Of a stretch of 64,000 nt of DNA, positions 35,885 through 43,402 are shown one piece after another. The notes under the pieces are model-generated. The model searched no databases and had not been told where the DNA came from. It worked only from the letters and a program-made list of their open reading frames with translations. The position numbers and the translations under genes were made by a program. Location of the stretch: positions 1 through 64,000 of the IMG/VR virus record IMGVR_UViG_3300037485_001872; one strand, written 5' to 3'. The DNA comes from a virus. Position 1 is the stretch's first letter. Each line of letters starts with the position of its first letter.

Positions 35885-35938
35885 TGACAAAAAAATGACA
35901 CAGAAACTTTTTTAATTCAAAAATGTTTCGTACCTTTG
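35884..35938 (+). promoter_or_regulatory. Box promoter
   Basis: ATGACA at 35884 and 35895, TTT instead of TTG at the -33 position (35909-11), TACCTTTG (35931-38), then AATC and ATG. Confidence 0.72.
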
Positions 35939-35942
35939 AATC

Positions 35943-36449
35943 ATGGAAGTAATATATAAAGAAGATGGCCGAGGTACTATCATCACTCCTTTTTTTCATG
36001 AGGTTTATAATAAAAAGGAAAGGATTGAAGTGAATTTTAGCTCATTAGCTAAAGAAATCTTTTCGTTTGCTAAATATGGTGTTATTCAATTTATCATTGA
36101 AACAGACTCTTTAGAAAAAGCAGTTGAATTAGCCAAGGATAGAATAAATCTATTATTTCCTATGTATCCTAAACAAAATGAAATTATAAAGGTTACGGGC
36201 TTTAAATATAATAATGAAAATGTAAAAGTTCCATTTGAGTTATCATTCATGGAAAATACACATCACCAAAATCAATTCACTGCTAATTCCTATAAAACTA
36301 AAATAGGTGACTTATTAAGATATGATTGTAACGGAGATGGTTGGGGATTTTGGTATATTGTAGATGACAATGGAAAAAGAATTTCTGAAAGGTTAAAAGG
36401 AACAACATTTTTAGGTGCAATATCTGATGGTATAATTACAAAGAAATAA
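35943..36449 (+). CDS. Unknown protein, leaderless gene
   Basis: 168 residues, mixed alpha/beta, ending in an antiparallel beta part (GDGWGFWYIVDDNGKRISERL). The ATG is 4 bases after the promoter element. No family recognised. Confidence 0.62.
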   Translation: MEVIYKEDGRGTIITPFFHEVYNKKERIEVNFSSLAKEIFSFAKYGVIQFIIETDSLEKAVELAKDRINLLFPMYPKQNEIIKVTGFKYNNENVKVPFELSFMENTHHQNQFTANSYKTKIGDLLRYDCNGDGWGFWYIVDDNGKRISERLKGTTFLGAISDGIITKK

Positions 36450-36450
36450 G

Positions 36451-36505
36451 TGACAAAAAAATGACAAAAAGATTTTGTAGTGTAACGAAAAAATCGTACC
36501 TTTAA
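36451..36505 (+). promoter_or_regulatory. Box promoter of the large noncoding RNA region
   Basis: GTGACA (36451) and ATGACA (36462), TTG (36476-78), 19 bases, TACCTTTA (36498-505). Confidence 0.75.
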
Positions 36506-36552
36506 ATCATCCAAAACTTGGCTTAGTATCCAAAATACAGAGTAGGGGAGCC

Positions 36553-36606
36553 ATGGTTGAAACAAATTGGGTAAAGGAAACAGTTAATCAATATAAACAA
36601 AAATAG
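36553..36606 (+). CDS. Possible 17-residue micropeptide inside the RNA region
   Basis: ATG at 36553, TAG at 36604-06, encoding MVETNWVKETVNQYKQK. A GGGGAG lies just ahead. It could be a real micropeptide, or it could be chance. Confidence 0.25.
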   Translation: MVETNWVKETVNQYKQK

Positions 36607-36689
36607 TTGTCCATGATGTTGAGAAATGTAGGGGGAATAATGTAGATTTCCCCAAAGTTTCTTTCTTAGGACTAAAAAATAATTAAAAT

Positions 36690-36826
36690 GGGGGATTAGT
36701 AGTAGCGGTTAGAATAGCTAACGTGTAAAGGATAACAAAAGTGGAGTAATTACCCACCATGTTAAACTTCGGATAAACCGAAAAAATACACTTTAGAAGA
36801 CACGGGTTCAAATCCCGTATCCCTCT
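36690..36826 (+). ncRNA. tRNA-like domain with expanded anticodon arm
   Basis: GGGGGAT (36690-96) pairs with ATCCCTC (36819-25) as a 7-bp acceptor stem. The T arm ACGGG-TTCAAAT-CCCGT (36802-18) is perfect and has a canonical T loop. TAGC/GCTA with a GG-containing loop is D-arm-like. Between GTGTA and TACAC, where an anticodon loop should be, lie about 60 bases with two hairpins. It is too long for a tRNA and too short for a normal tmRNA. Confidence 0.5.
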
Positions 36827-37014
36827 GCCCAAATTTATATTCCGAAAGGAACGAACAACGAGGCGTCAGCACACGCCTACAATCTAACCTAGTTAGAAGA
36901 GAATTTGGGGTAAAAACACTGCACCGCCCAATATATGTGGCCATCGCAAAGTTGAATTTAGTTCAACAACAAGCCTCGCCTCGTTGAAATTCACAGCGGG
37001 GTTGAGGTAGTGAA

Positions 37015-37161
37015 ATGAAATCAGGAATGTACGTTAAACTAGGGGAACTAAAATACATGTTCCTAGGATTTACAGACTATAAACAAAAATATTGTTTCTT
37101 AGCTGATATACATGGTAACACACATACACAACTTCGTAAAAATTTAACCATATGCATATAA
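37015..37161 (+). CDS. Small protein, unknown
   Basis: 48 residues; MYVKLGELKYMFLGFTDYK suggests a small SH3-like beta barrel. Immediately follows the RNA region. Confidence 0.5.
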   Translation: MKSGMYVKLGELKYMFLGFTDYKQKYCFLADIHGNTHTQLRKNLTICI

Positions 37162-37233
37162 TCACCATCCTTGTTATCTTATTTCTTTTATCTGTAATTA
37201 CAGCAAACCGAAATGGAAGCAGAAATAATTAAG
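37153..37233 (+). CDS. Membrane micropeptide
   Basis: 26 residues with one hydrophobic helix (IITILVILFLLSVITA) and a basic tail. It overlaps the stop of the previous gene and the start of the next one. Confidence 0.4.
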
Positions 37234-37404
37234 AAGCTTGAACGTGGTATTTTTAGAATAACACAAGGTACTGGCACAGCAGTTTCTGAGCGTTGTGGGT
37301 TCTATTTTAAGCTATTAAAGCCACTGAATGAGTTTATGTATGAGGATTTATTTGAAAAATATAAAAAAGCATTACAATTCCGTGACAATAAATTGAAAAA
37401 ATAG
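37213..37404 (+). CDS. Unknown small protein
   Basis: 63 residues, Lys/Glu-rich. Overlaps the micropeptide gene; no motif. Confidence 0.52.
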   Translation: MEAEIIKKLERGIFRITQGTGTAVSERCGFYFKLLKPLNEFMYEDLFEKYKKALQFRDNKLKK

Positions 37405-37407
37405 TTG

Positions 37408-37415
37408 TAGCTTTG
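37408..37415 (+). promoter_or_regulatory. Partial promoter element
   Basis: TAGCTTTG with a TGACA word 25 bases ahead (37383), but no TTG at the usual distance. Confidence 0.45.
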
Positions 37416-37433
37416 AAGCATAATATTTAACAC

Positions 37434-37736
37434 ATGAACATACAAGAAAACATCATCAGAGAAAAAATCACCTTTAGAGGTGGAGGAGTTGAAATCAGTC
37501 TTAACTCAGTTGGATTTGAAGGAGAAAAAATGACTGCCTACCAAAATTATTTAGGAGGAGGTATGCTAGGTAGAATAGCAAATGACTGCACCATTAAAAA
37601 TTGGAGAGATAATTCTGAGCTAGTTAAAATAGCAGACGAGCTTAGTAGATATATGTTTGAGGTTACAAATCCTGAGGGAGATTGGGAGAGTACTACCTAT
37701 GAACAGAACCAAAACCTACCTATATCAGCTTATTAA
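37434..37736 (+). CDS. Unknown protein
   Basis: 100 residues, acidic, with a Gly-rich stretch NYLGGGMLGRIAND. Looks like a phage DUF found near accessory genes; function unknown. Confidence 0.58.
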   Translation: MNIQENIIREKITFRGGGVEISLNSVGFEGEKMTAYQNYLGGGMLGRIANDCTIKNWRDNSELVKIADELSRYMFEVTNPEGDWESTTYEQNQNLPISAY

Positions 37737-37792
37737 TCATGAACAAAGAATTGGTAATGTAGTAACTTTTTATCGTTAAAATAAATAATAAA

Positions 37793-37999
37793 ATGAGAAC
37801 ATTTAAAGAATTAAAACAGTCGATTGACAATAACGAAGAATTGGTGTGGAATGACCCAGACCCGATAAAAAACAATGATTATACTATCACATACATTGAA
37901 CCGATTAATGAGGACTTTGATGAATATACACCTATATTAATACAATATGGTGGTGGTAGTGAGGCTGAAGTATTTTTACATGAAATTTTAAAAAAGTAA
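37793..37999 (+). CDS. Unknown small acidic protein
   Basis: 68 residues, Asp/Glu-rich (IEPINEDFDEYTPIL). First of six tightly packed genes. Confidence 0.55.
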   Translation: MRTFKELKQSIDNNEELVWNDPDPIKNNDYTITYIEPINEDFDEYTPILIQYGGGSEAEVFLHEILKK

Positions 38000-38003
38000 T
38001 ACA

Positions 38004-38411
38004 ATGAATAAGCAAGAAACAATAAAAACAATCAGAGAAATCATCAGTAATTGGGGAAGTCCGATTACTGACGCAGATATGGAACTAATCAGTTCACCCA
38101 TCATCAACCAGGTGAGCAAAGACCATTTTAGTTTGGCAGAAAGTTTCCATCTCGACTATGTGGGTGTAACAACTTATGTACACGAAATTGTAACCGATGA
38201 AACCGATATGTCATACGAAGACCTTTCGGAAGATATACTAAAAAAAGTAATCATTGCGTTTGTTATTGAAAACTTCAATGAGTTTCAATTGGTTAATACC
38301 ACTAAAGAAAAATTTCGTCCTTACATATATGACAGTGAGGGAGAATATTTAATTGGTGGTGAAGAAGTGGCCGTGTTTATTGAAAGTTTCATAAAACTTT
38401 ATAGTAACTAA
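38004..38411 (+). CDS. Unknown acidic protein
   Basis: 135 residues, helical, pI clearly acidic. One base separates it from the next gene. Acidic small proteins of this kind are frequent among phage host-takeover or anti-defence genes, which is a statistical remark only. Confidence 0.58.
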   Translation: MNKQETIKTIREIISNWGSPITDADMELISSPIINQVSKDHFSLAESFHLDYVGVTTYVHEIVTDETDMSYEDLSEDILKKVIIAFVIENFNEFQLVNTTKEKFRPYIYDSEGEYLIGGEEVAVFIESFIKLYSN

Positions 38412-38412
38412 G

Positions 38413-38730
38413 ATGAAAACAGAAGATATTTTTTTCGAAAATTATACACCCGAATATAATCAGGTGTTATTAAAAGAACTACAAGCCAAAGAAGATACGG
38501 GTTCAACGCTACCCGAAGATATGTGTTCGTGGAATGGTTGTATGTATGAAACATATGGAGAAGAATTAGATTATGTTATAAAACAACCGAGTAACCGTAT
38601 ATGGACAATCATAGAAGAGGATGGAGTAATGTATATTTCAGCAGGTTATCATATAGTTAACAGATTGGGCTATTTTATTACTAATGAGGAAATCACTGAC
38701 TTTTCAGAAGACTATTTAATAGAGGAATAA
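38413..38730 (+). CDS. Unknown acidic protein
   Basis: 105 residues; ends in TAATG overlapping the next start. No motif. Confidence 0.57.
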   Translation: MKTEDIFFENYTPEYNQVLLKELQAKEDTGSTLPEDMCSWNGCMYETYGEELDYVIKQPSNRIWTIIEEDGVMYISAGYHIVNRLGYFITNEEITDFSEDYLIEE

Positions 38731-39032
38731 TGCAAATAGTATTCAATAAAGAAACCGCTGTAGTTGGTAGCATGGATGGTATACATGTATTCAATACCAT
38801 TAACATTGAAAAGCCTGAATACAACTGCCCCGAAGAAGTTGTGGATAAGGTGGTGGAAATGTTTAATGAGGGATATGACTTATCTTGTATAGATGAATGT
38901 TTATTATATGCTAATTGCACAACAGAAGCAAGAGAGGTAATGGTGGAGGGGTTATATAAAATAATGTACCAACCAAAGCTTAATATTGGTAATGATACTT
39001 TTGACACTTATACAGGAGAACTATGCAAATAA
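38730..39032 (+). CDS. Unknown protein
   Basis: 100 residues, alternating helix and strand, acidic. Overlaps both neighbours. Confidence 0.57.
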   Translation: MQIVFNKETAVVGSMDGIHVFNTINIEKPEYNCPEEVVDKVVEMFNEGYDLSCIDECLLYANCTTEAREVMVEGLYKIMYQPKLNIGNDTFDTYTGELCK

Positions 39033-39247
39033 TATTCGGAAACATAACCTTTAACCACCTGAGCCAAGGAGAGCTTAGTTTGTTTAAAACCAAAAAAGAT
39101 TTGAAGGCTCTTATACACCGTGTAGACCTTACATTGGATGTGAAGGAGGAGAAGCTTGTGGATGTAATTGATTTGAATGAAGGAAACTATTCAGCATGGA
39201 TTGTTCCCGCAAAATTTGAAGGAGAAATTATTTATGAACAAAAATAA
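39023..39247 (+). CDS. Unknown small protein
   Basis: 74 residues; a beta start (MQIIFGNITFNHLSQ) followed by a charged helix. Overlaps the upstream gene by 10 bases. Confidence 0.55.
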   Translation: MQIIFGNITFNHLSQGELSLFKTKKDLKALIHRVDLTLDVKEEKLVDVIDLNEGNYSAWIVPAKFEGEIIYEQK

Positions 39248-39458
39248 ATTAACACAACAGGAACGTGATGAAATTAGCAAGGCTAAGAGTACACACAAAG
39301 GACGACTGAAAAATCAAGCAGCAGAAATGCAAGCAGCAAGCCATGACTTAATTCGTCAGGTGCTTCTAAATGATACTCCTAATTGGGGTGGAATGAAACT
39401 AAATGGGATAGATATTGACACGCCATCTCGTAGTGTTTACAAAACATTCAAAAGATAA
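39234..39458 (+). CDS. Unknown basic helical protein
   Basis: 74 residues from the ATG at 39234; an upstream in-frame ATG lies deep in the previous gene. Lys/Arg-rich helix (RDEISKAKSTHKGRLKNQ), so nucleic-acid binding is conceivable. Confidence 0.52.
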   Translation: MNKNKLTQQERDEISKAKSTHKGRLKNQAAEMQAASHDLIRQVLLNDTPNWGGMKLNGIDIDTPSRSVYKTFKR

Positions 39459-39529
39459 TGGGAGGCTTTGTATTTATTATGGCTGTAGGAATATTTTTTT
39501 ATTGGCTTGGAACGTATGCCGAAAAATAA
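39458..39529 (+). CDS. Membrane micropeptide
   Basis: 23 residues, almost entirely one hydrophobic helix (GGFVFIMAVGIFFYWLG). TAATG overlap with the upstream gene. Confidence 0.4.
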   Translation: MGGFVFIMAVGIFFYWLGTYAEK

Positions 39530-39722
39530 AATTTATTTCAGTGAAGCTCAACAAGGCTATTGTGAGGGAACTCTCTCAGGTAACAGAAGTGGGAACCAAA
39601 AGGAAATCATTTTGCCCAATGGTAAAAGCATACTACTTTATGAGTATCAATATAGCACGACAATGGTTACGTATCCTGACAGAAAATTGACAAAGTGTTT
39701 GTGCGGAAATTCAACTAAATAA
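39516..39722 (+). CDS. Unknown small protein
   Basis: 68 residues from the ATG at 39516; Gly/Ser/Asn-rich, beta-like. Overlaps the micropeptide gene by 14 bases and ends within the next promoter. Confidence 0.5.
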   Translation: MPKNKIYFSEAQQGYCEGTLSGNRSGNQKEIILPNGKSILLYEYQYSTTMVTYPDRKLTKCLCGNSTK

Positions 39723-39732
39723 CGTATCTTTG
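39676..39732 (+). promoter_or_regulatory. Box promoter
   Basis: CTGACA (39676) and TTGACA (39687), TTG (39699-701), a long 23-base spacer, TATCTTTG (39725-32), then TAAC and ATG. Confidence 0.68.
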
Positions 39733-39736
39733 TAAC

Positions 39737-39901
39737 ATGAAACACTATCAATATTTTTTCAAAACAGAAAGTGGAGAAACTAAGTTGGCTTGGGGTGTAG
39801 CAAAAAGTGAGACGGCATTAAGAAGTAGCCTAGCTAATTTAGATATTCACGGCATCTCTAGGGGACGAGCTAAAACACACAAAAAATGTATTTCCATCTA
39901 A
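39737..39901 (+). CDS. Small leaderless gene, unknown
   Basis: 54 residues (MKHYQYFFKTESGETK start), basic C-terminus. The ATG is exactly 4 bases past the promoter element. Confidence 0.55.
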   Translation: MKHYQYFFKTESGETKLAWGVAKSETALRSSLANLDIHGISRGRAKTHKKCISI

Positions 39902-39961
39902 TCTTATATTGCATTTCTCTTCTCTTTAAAAAGAGGACAAATAATATATAATTTTATTGAT

Positions 39962-39992
39962 TTGGATATTCCAATTAATTGTTGTACATTTG
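39962..39992 (+). promoter_or_regulatory. Promoter of a small noncoding RNA
   Basis: TTG (39962-64), 20 bases, TACATTTG (39985-92), with no TGACA box. Confidence 0.75.
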
Positions 39993-39996
39993 TACT

Positions 39997-40096
39997 TCGT
40001 TATTGGTTCGATTAATACTATAACTTAGGCCGTTCGCAAAACTTGATAAATCCTAAGAAACCCTGTTGGAAATCGAACTTCTAGCAGGGTTTTTTA
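39997..40096 (+). ncRNA. Small structured RNA, ~100 nt, with possible pseudoknot to its terminator
   Basis: Starts just after a promoter and ends at an intrinsic terminator (AACCCTG 40059-65 with CAGGGTT 40085-91, then T). CTTAGG (40024-29) pairs with CCTAAG (40052-57). The terminator loop contains AATCGAAC (40071-78), the exact complement of GTTCGATT near the 5' end (40006-13). No open reading frame. The loop-to-5' pairing suggests a folded regulatory RNA or a control of termination. Confidence 0.68.
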
Positions 40097-40410
40097 TTGC
40101 CCGTTGTTGTATTGGATTAAACAAGTTAAAATAAATCCTCGGTGGCGAAAACGGAAATACATACTAATAAATAAAGGTGGTTGAAGTCCATATGTGTCTT
40201 GTAAACGGTTTGACATTTATGGCGGGTGATAGAAATTAATAAGGCCGCATTTATTAAAAGACAATAAAAGAAAGTAAGTCTGGATGATTTGCTTCTCCTG
40301 AAAGGGAACTCAAGTATTGTTATTTAGCTTAATGATTCTAATAGAATGACAATCGGGGAAGGTATCACCCAAGATAAAAACCGTTTTATGCAAACTAGGG
40401 TAGAATTCAA
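40097..40410 (+). other. Intergenic region, no gene or promoter seen
   Basis: About 310 bases after the small RNA terminator, without a convincing frame or TAnnTTTG element. Scattered G-rich words (GGTGGCGAAAACGG, GGCGGGTGATAG) in otherwise AT-rich DNA suggest a further RNA or a remnant, not proven. Confidence 0.4.
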
Positions 40411-40466
40411 ATGACAAACAAATGACAATTTCCCTATTGTAATTCCCAAATATAGTTGTAGCTTTG
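40411..40466 (+). promoter_or_regulatory. Box promoter
   Basis: ATGACA at 40411 and 40422, TTG (40437-39), 19 bases, TAGCTTTG (40459-66). A 19-base leader follows. Confidence 0.82.
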
Positions 40467-40485
40467 TGTTGTAATATTATAGCAT

Positions 40486-40842
40486 ATGACATTCACAGAC
40501 AAACTAATCAAAGACATTCGTAATGGTAAGGGGTTCTCTAAAACCCTAAGAGGTAAATCACCCAAGTCAGGGTACATGGTTGCTCTCTCAGACTATCGTG
40601 AGCGTACAATTCCCCGTACAAAAAATATAGAACGTATTGGATACGAGCTTCAAGAATTTATCAAGGCTAACTTATTTCCATTATTAAATGGAGCATACCT
40701 AGGTGTATGGGTTACAGATAAAAACATTGTATTTGATGTCTCCGAGAATCTTGCCTCCGAGGTTCTTACAAAAGAACTAGGAAGGGTTCGTAAGCAACAA
40801 GCAATTTGGGATGTGGTTAATGGATGCGAAATATTTATATAA
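40486..40842 (+). CDS. Unknown basic protein
   Basis: 118 residues; the N-terminal 45 are rich in Lys and Arg (GKGFSKTLRGKSPKSG), the rest alpha/beta. Co-transcribed with 40849. Confidence 0.6.
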   Translation: MTFTDKLIKDIRNGKGFSKTLRGKSPKSGYMVALSDYRERTIPRTKNIERIGYELQEFIKANLFPLLNGAYLGVWVTDKNIVFDVSENLASEVLTKELGRVRKQQAIWDVVNGCEIFI

Positions 40843-40848
40843 GGTAGT

Positions 40849-41313
40849 ATGTATATATTAACTAAAATCGCACGGGAGGCATCATTAGATGTTCCATTCA
40901 TAAACGCAGGGGGTTGTGCTATATTTGCATTAAACATGGCAAAAGAGTTAGCTCCTCTTCGTCCTGAGATTTATAATATTAGTTCACTGATACCAAAATT
41001 TGCAAAACAATACAGTAAGCAAAAAACCCTCTTAGCCACTTCTTGTGACCATGTTGTAATTAAAGTTGCAGGAGTTTATTTAGATAGTAATGGTGTAGCA
41101 CATAATAAAGATGCCGTTAGAAAACCATGGTATGGTAGAACATTCACCAAGGTGAGTTTAAAGGAGACACAGGAAGCTGTACAACATAAATCAAATTGGA
41201 ATCCTAAATTTGACCGTGATGAATATAAGAGTGTATTAGAGGAGCAGATTAAATTGGCCGTATCAAAAAACCTATGCCCCTTACTTAAAGACAAATTTAT
41301 AACAAAGAAATGA
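40849..41313 (+). CDS. Putative papain-like fold protein
   Basis: 154 residues. INAGGCAIFALNMAKEL (Cys at the start of a helix), then CDHVVIKVAGVYLDSNGV (His-strand-Asp) match the Cys-His-Asp order of NlpC/P60-type or papain-like cysteine hydrolases. No signal peptide, so it acts inside the cell unless it leaves through a holin. Fold assignment by motif only. Confidence 0.5.
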   Translation: MYILTKIAREASLDVPFINAGGCAIFALNMAKELAPLRPEIYNISSLIPKFAKQYSKQKTLLATSCDHVVIKVAGVYLDSNGVAHNKDAVRKPWYGRTFTKVSLKETQEAVQHKSNWNPKFDRDEYKSVLEEQIKLAVSKNLCPLLKDKFITKK

Positions 41314-41513
41314 AAGCAACTAGAATACAAAGAGACTTCTGTTATGCCTATGATTTTCTATTCACTACAGAAGCAGAACAACTAGCAAGGAAAGCTATTA
41401 TACGTTCCTTCTCTTTAAGTGTAGAAATTCCACGAAGAAACTTCTTTGAATATAATAATGTTTATGACAAATTAATGACAAAAAAACTTGTTTGCATCAA
41501 AAAAATAATATAA
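41310..41513 (+). CDS. Unknown basic protein
   Basis: 67 residues, ATGA overlap with the upstream gene. Its last 16 codons lie over the next promoter, so the C-terminus may be poorly constrained. Confidence 0.45.
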   Translation: MKATRIQRDFCYAYDFLFTTEAEQLARKAIIRSFSLSVEIPRRNFFEYNNVYDKLMTKKLVCIKKII

Positions 41514-41518
41514 CTTTG
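41464..41518 (+). promoter_or_regulatory. Box promoter
   Basis: ATGACA at 41464 and 41475, TTG (41488-90), 20 bases, TAACTTTG (41511-18), TACC, ATG. Confidence 0.8.
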
Positions 41519-41522
41519 TACC

Positions 41523-42071
41523 ATGTTAAAAGAGTTCGGAATTAAATCAGAAAGTTTTGCTTTATTGGAAGCATTCAAAAAAGAAAGTGAAAAGTTAGGT
41601 GCTGAATATCATACAGTGTTCAATGCTTTCACAGAAGAGAAATTTAAAGATAAGGAGGGGATGTTTTTTGCACAGGCCATTGATGGTACTTGGAGTTTAA
41701 GGTCAGAAGAACAAGAAGGTAAAATACTTTTTGCTTTAACAGGAAGTATTTGTTTAGCTCCTAATTTAGTATTCACTCTTCCTGAGCAGTGGAATGAAGG
41801 AATTGCCGCTATAAAAAATCTTGTAACAGATAGTAAAAAAGTATTTAACCCAAAGAAAATTTATGGGTATGATGCTAAGACTAAGCTTAAAGGAAAATGT
41901 AAACTACATAGCATAGATGAACTTGATAACGTATGGGCATTTGTATCTTGTGAGAACTCAGACTGTTGGGCAGAATCTTTTACAACGGCTCAAGCAGCAT
42001 TGGATTATGTAGGAGAGCGTTTGATGGTGTTCGATGATGTGAAGGAGTTTGGTAAGTGGTTGGCGGCATAA
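41523..42071 (+). CDS. Unknown protein, leaderless gene
   Basis: 182 residues, acidic, mixed fold, with two cysteines close together near the end (CENSDCWAESF). The ATG is 4 bases past the promoter element. No family recognised. Confidence 0.62.
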   Translation: MLKEFGIKSESFALLEAFKKESEKLGAEYHTVFNAFTEEKFKDKEGMFFAQAIDGTWSLRSEEQEGKILFALTGSICLAPNLVFTLPEQWNEGIAAIKNLVTDSKKVFNPKKIYGYDAKTKLKGKCKLHSIDELDNVWAFVSCENSDCWAESFTTAQAALDYVGERLMVFDDVKEFGKWLAA

Positions 42072-42190
42072 AAATCTCTTTTCATAACTCATTGATAATC
42101 ACACCCCAAGTCAGGTTTCTCCACCGTACGGAGACAAGTTTTTGGTGGGGAAAATGGCCGCATTGAAAAATCTTAACTACTTGATAATCA

Positions 42191-42403
42191 ATGAAAGAAC
42201 TAATTGCATATTACACAGAAATAGGTAGACATGATGTCGTTGCCAATTTAAAGGAAGTACAAATTGACCAAACCATAATAGATAACGAGAATTATTCACG
42301 CCTATCGGATGAATTAGAGAACAGTTTCTATTGGAAATATACCGAAATGGGTTACGATTATTGGAATAATTTGTTTTCTGAATTACTTACGTTAAATTTG
42401 TAA
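42191..42403 (+). CDS. Unknown small acidic protein
   Basis: 70 residues, Glu/Asn-rich. The upstream 120 bases hold a hairpin TCTCC/GGAGA and two copies of TTGATAATCA, the second next to the ATG. Confidence 0.52.
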   Translation: MKELIAYYTEIGRHDVVANLKEVQIDQTIIDNENYSRLSDELENSFYWKYTEMGYDYWNNLFSELLTLNL

Positions 42404-42431
42404 AGCCTTGGTATCAGGGGGTTGGAGGAGG

Positions 42432-42629
42432 ATGGAGAACCCCCTAATATTGTATTCTTGGTACTGTGCAATACCTAGTACCGTGTTTGGCATATTTCCA
42501 AATTGCATATACCATTTTCTCCCACGTCTTTTTCATGTTATTTTATTTGGATACCTCTCTTACTATGTAGGAGGGTTGCTTTCAATTTATGGGGAAAGAG
42601 ATTTTGTTGCGGCAATTTTCTTACAATAA
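42432..42629 (+). CDS. Small membrane protein
   Basis: 65 residues from the ATG at 42432, preceded by GGAGGAGG, one of the very few Shine-Dalgarno-like sequences in the window. Hydrophobic throughout, with two likely spans (LYSWYCAIPSTVFGIF and VILFGYLSYYVGGLL). Confidence 0.5.
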   Translation: MENPLILYSWYCAIPSTVFGIFPNCIYHFLPRLFHVILFGYLSYYVGGLLSIYGERDFVAAIFLQ

Positions 42630-42630
42630 C

Positions 42631-42675
42631 ATGACACAATATGTTTGGTGGTTTAAATATCTAGTTGTATCTTTG
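42631..42675 (+). promoter_or_regulatory. Box promoter
   Basis: ATGACA (42631), with a degenerate TTACAA 11 bases upstream, TTG (42645-47), 20 bases, TATCTTTG (42668-75). Confidence 0.75.
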
Positions 42676-42694
42676 TTCTGTTAATAATCAACAT

Positions 42695-42886
42695 ATGAAT
42701 CCAAAATTAAGAATCCAAAACATTGACGGAGTTACCAAGGAATTTGATAAGAAAGAAGATGCCATTGAGTTTATTCAAAATCTCTTTATAGAAAATGAGG
42801 ATTGGTCAGAAATGAAAAACCCCAATACATATGCAGAATGTGTAAATTACCTAGTAAAGTTTTGTGATAATTGGATATTGATATGA
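42695..42886 (+). CDS. Unknown small acidic protein
   Basis: 63 residues from the ATG at 42695; a longer frame would cross the promoter. Asp/Glu-rich; ATGA overlap with the next gene. Confidence 0.55.
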   Translation: MNPKLRIQNIDGVTKEFDKKEDAIEFIQNLFIENEDWSEMKNPNTYAECVNYLVKFCDNWILI

Positions 42887-43122
42887 ACATACACGAATTA
42901 AAAAAAGAGCATTCTAAGCTAACTAGTATAAATGACCATACAGGGGCAGCTCAGTTAATAATAAATCAATTTGGAACTTTTGATGATAAGTTTAATATGG
43001 GAGTGCTTGCTAGTAAACATGAGAAGCAAGGGTATATGACTCCATGGGATTTAGAGATTAGAGACCAATTGGTTAAGAAGTGGTGGCCTTTCTTTAAGAT
43101 GTTATGTAATGAGGTGGTATAA
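42883..43122 (+). CDS. Unknown protein
   Basis: 79 residues from the ATG at 42883; helical, with a Trp-rich C-terminal segment (KKWWPFFKMLCNEVV). Confidence 0.52.
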   Translation: MNIHELKKEHSKLTSINDHTGAAQLIINQFGTFDDKFNMGVLASKHEKQGYMTPWDLEIRDQLVKKWWPFFKMLCNEVV

Positions 43123-43170
43123 AAGAGAATGTTAAAAGAGATTTTTAAGCGGCCAAATCCTGATGATAAT

Positions 43171-43215
43171 ATGACAATACTTATTTGGTGATGTCAATTA
43201 GTAGTTGTAACTTTG
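43171..43215 (+). promoter_or_regulatory. Box promoter
   Basis: ATGACA (43171), a partial copy just upstream, TTG (43185-87), 20 bases, TAACTTTG (43208-15), AGCT, ATG. Confidence 0.77.
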
Positions 43216-43219
43216 AGCT

Positions 43220-43402
43220 ATGAAAGAATCTAAAAAAGAATTTATTAAACGTAACATTAAATCTTATGGTAGAGAGGATTTTATCTCTTTGCTTAATGAA
43301 AATATTCAAAATCTAGCTGAGGATGGAATGGCTAATGAGAATAAGTTTCAGATTAAATGGTTTTGTGATATGTTAATTCAAATAGAAAAAGATGAACTTT
43401 AA
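43220..43402 (+). CDS. Unknown small helical protein, leaderless gene
   Basis: 60 residues, Lys/Glu-rich. ATG exactly 4 bases after the promoter element. Overlaps the next gene by 11 bases. Confidence 0.55.
   Translation: MKESKKEFIKRNIKSYGREDFISLLNENIQNLAEDGMANENKFQIKWFCDMLIQIEKDEL

Larger units (their letters stand above)
36510..36985 (+). ncRNA. Large structured noncoding RNA candidate
   Basis: Nearly 500 bases without a convincing gene, behind a promoter. Paired elements include GGGGAA/TTCCCC (about 36634-36657), GTTAG/CTAAC, GTGG/CCAC, TTCGG/CCGAA, a perfect T-arm-like hairpin, AGGCGT/ACGCCT, TCTAAC/GTTAGA, GTTGAA/TTCAAC, and a 10-bp long-range pair CAACGAGGCG (36856-65) with CGCCTCGTTG (36977-86). 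No terminator is seen before the gene at 37015, so it could also be a long leader. Confidence 0.6.

Noticed and set aside
36510-36826. A tmRNA gene
   Set aside because: The acceptor stem that pairs best gives only 137 bases, no resume codon with an Ala-rich tag is visible, and the 5' GGGG at 36544 does not pair with the 3' end over 7 bp.
36762-36944. A leftward 60-residue frame
   Set aside because: It is antisense to the T-arm hairpin and adjoining stems; composition is unlike phage proteins and no promoter precedes it.
42072-42190. Another noncoding RNA
   Set aside because: There is a short hairpin and a 10-base direct repeat but no promoter element or terminator, so it is not supported beyond a mention.
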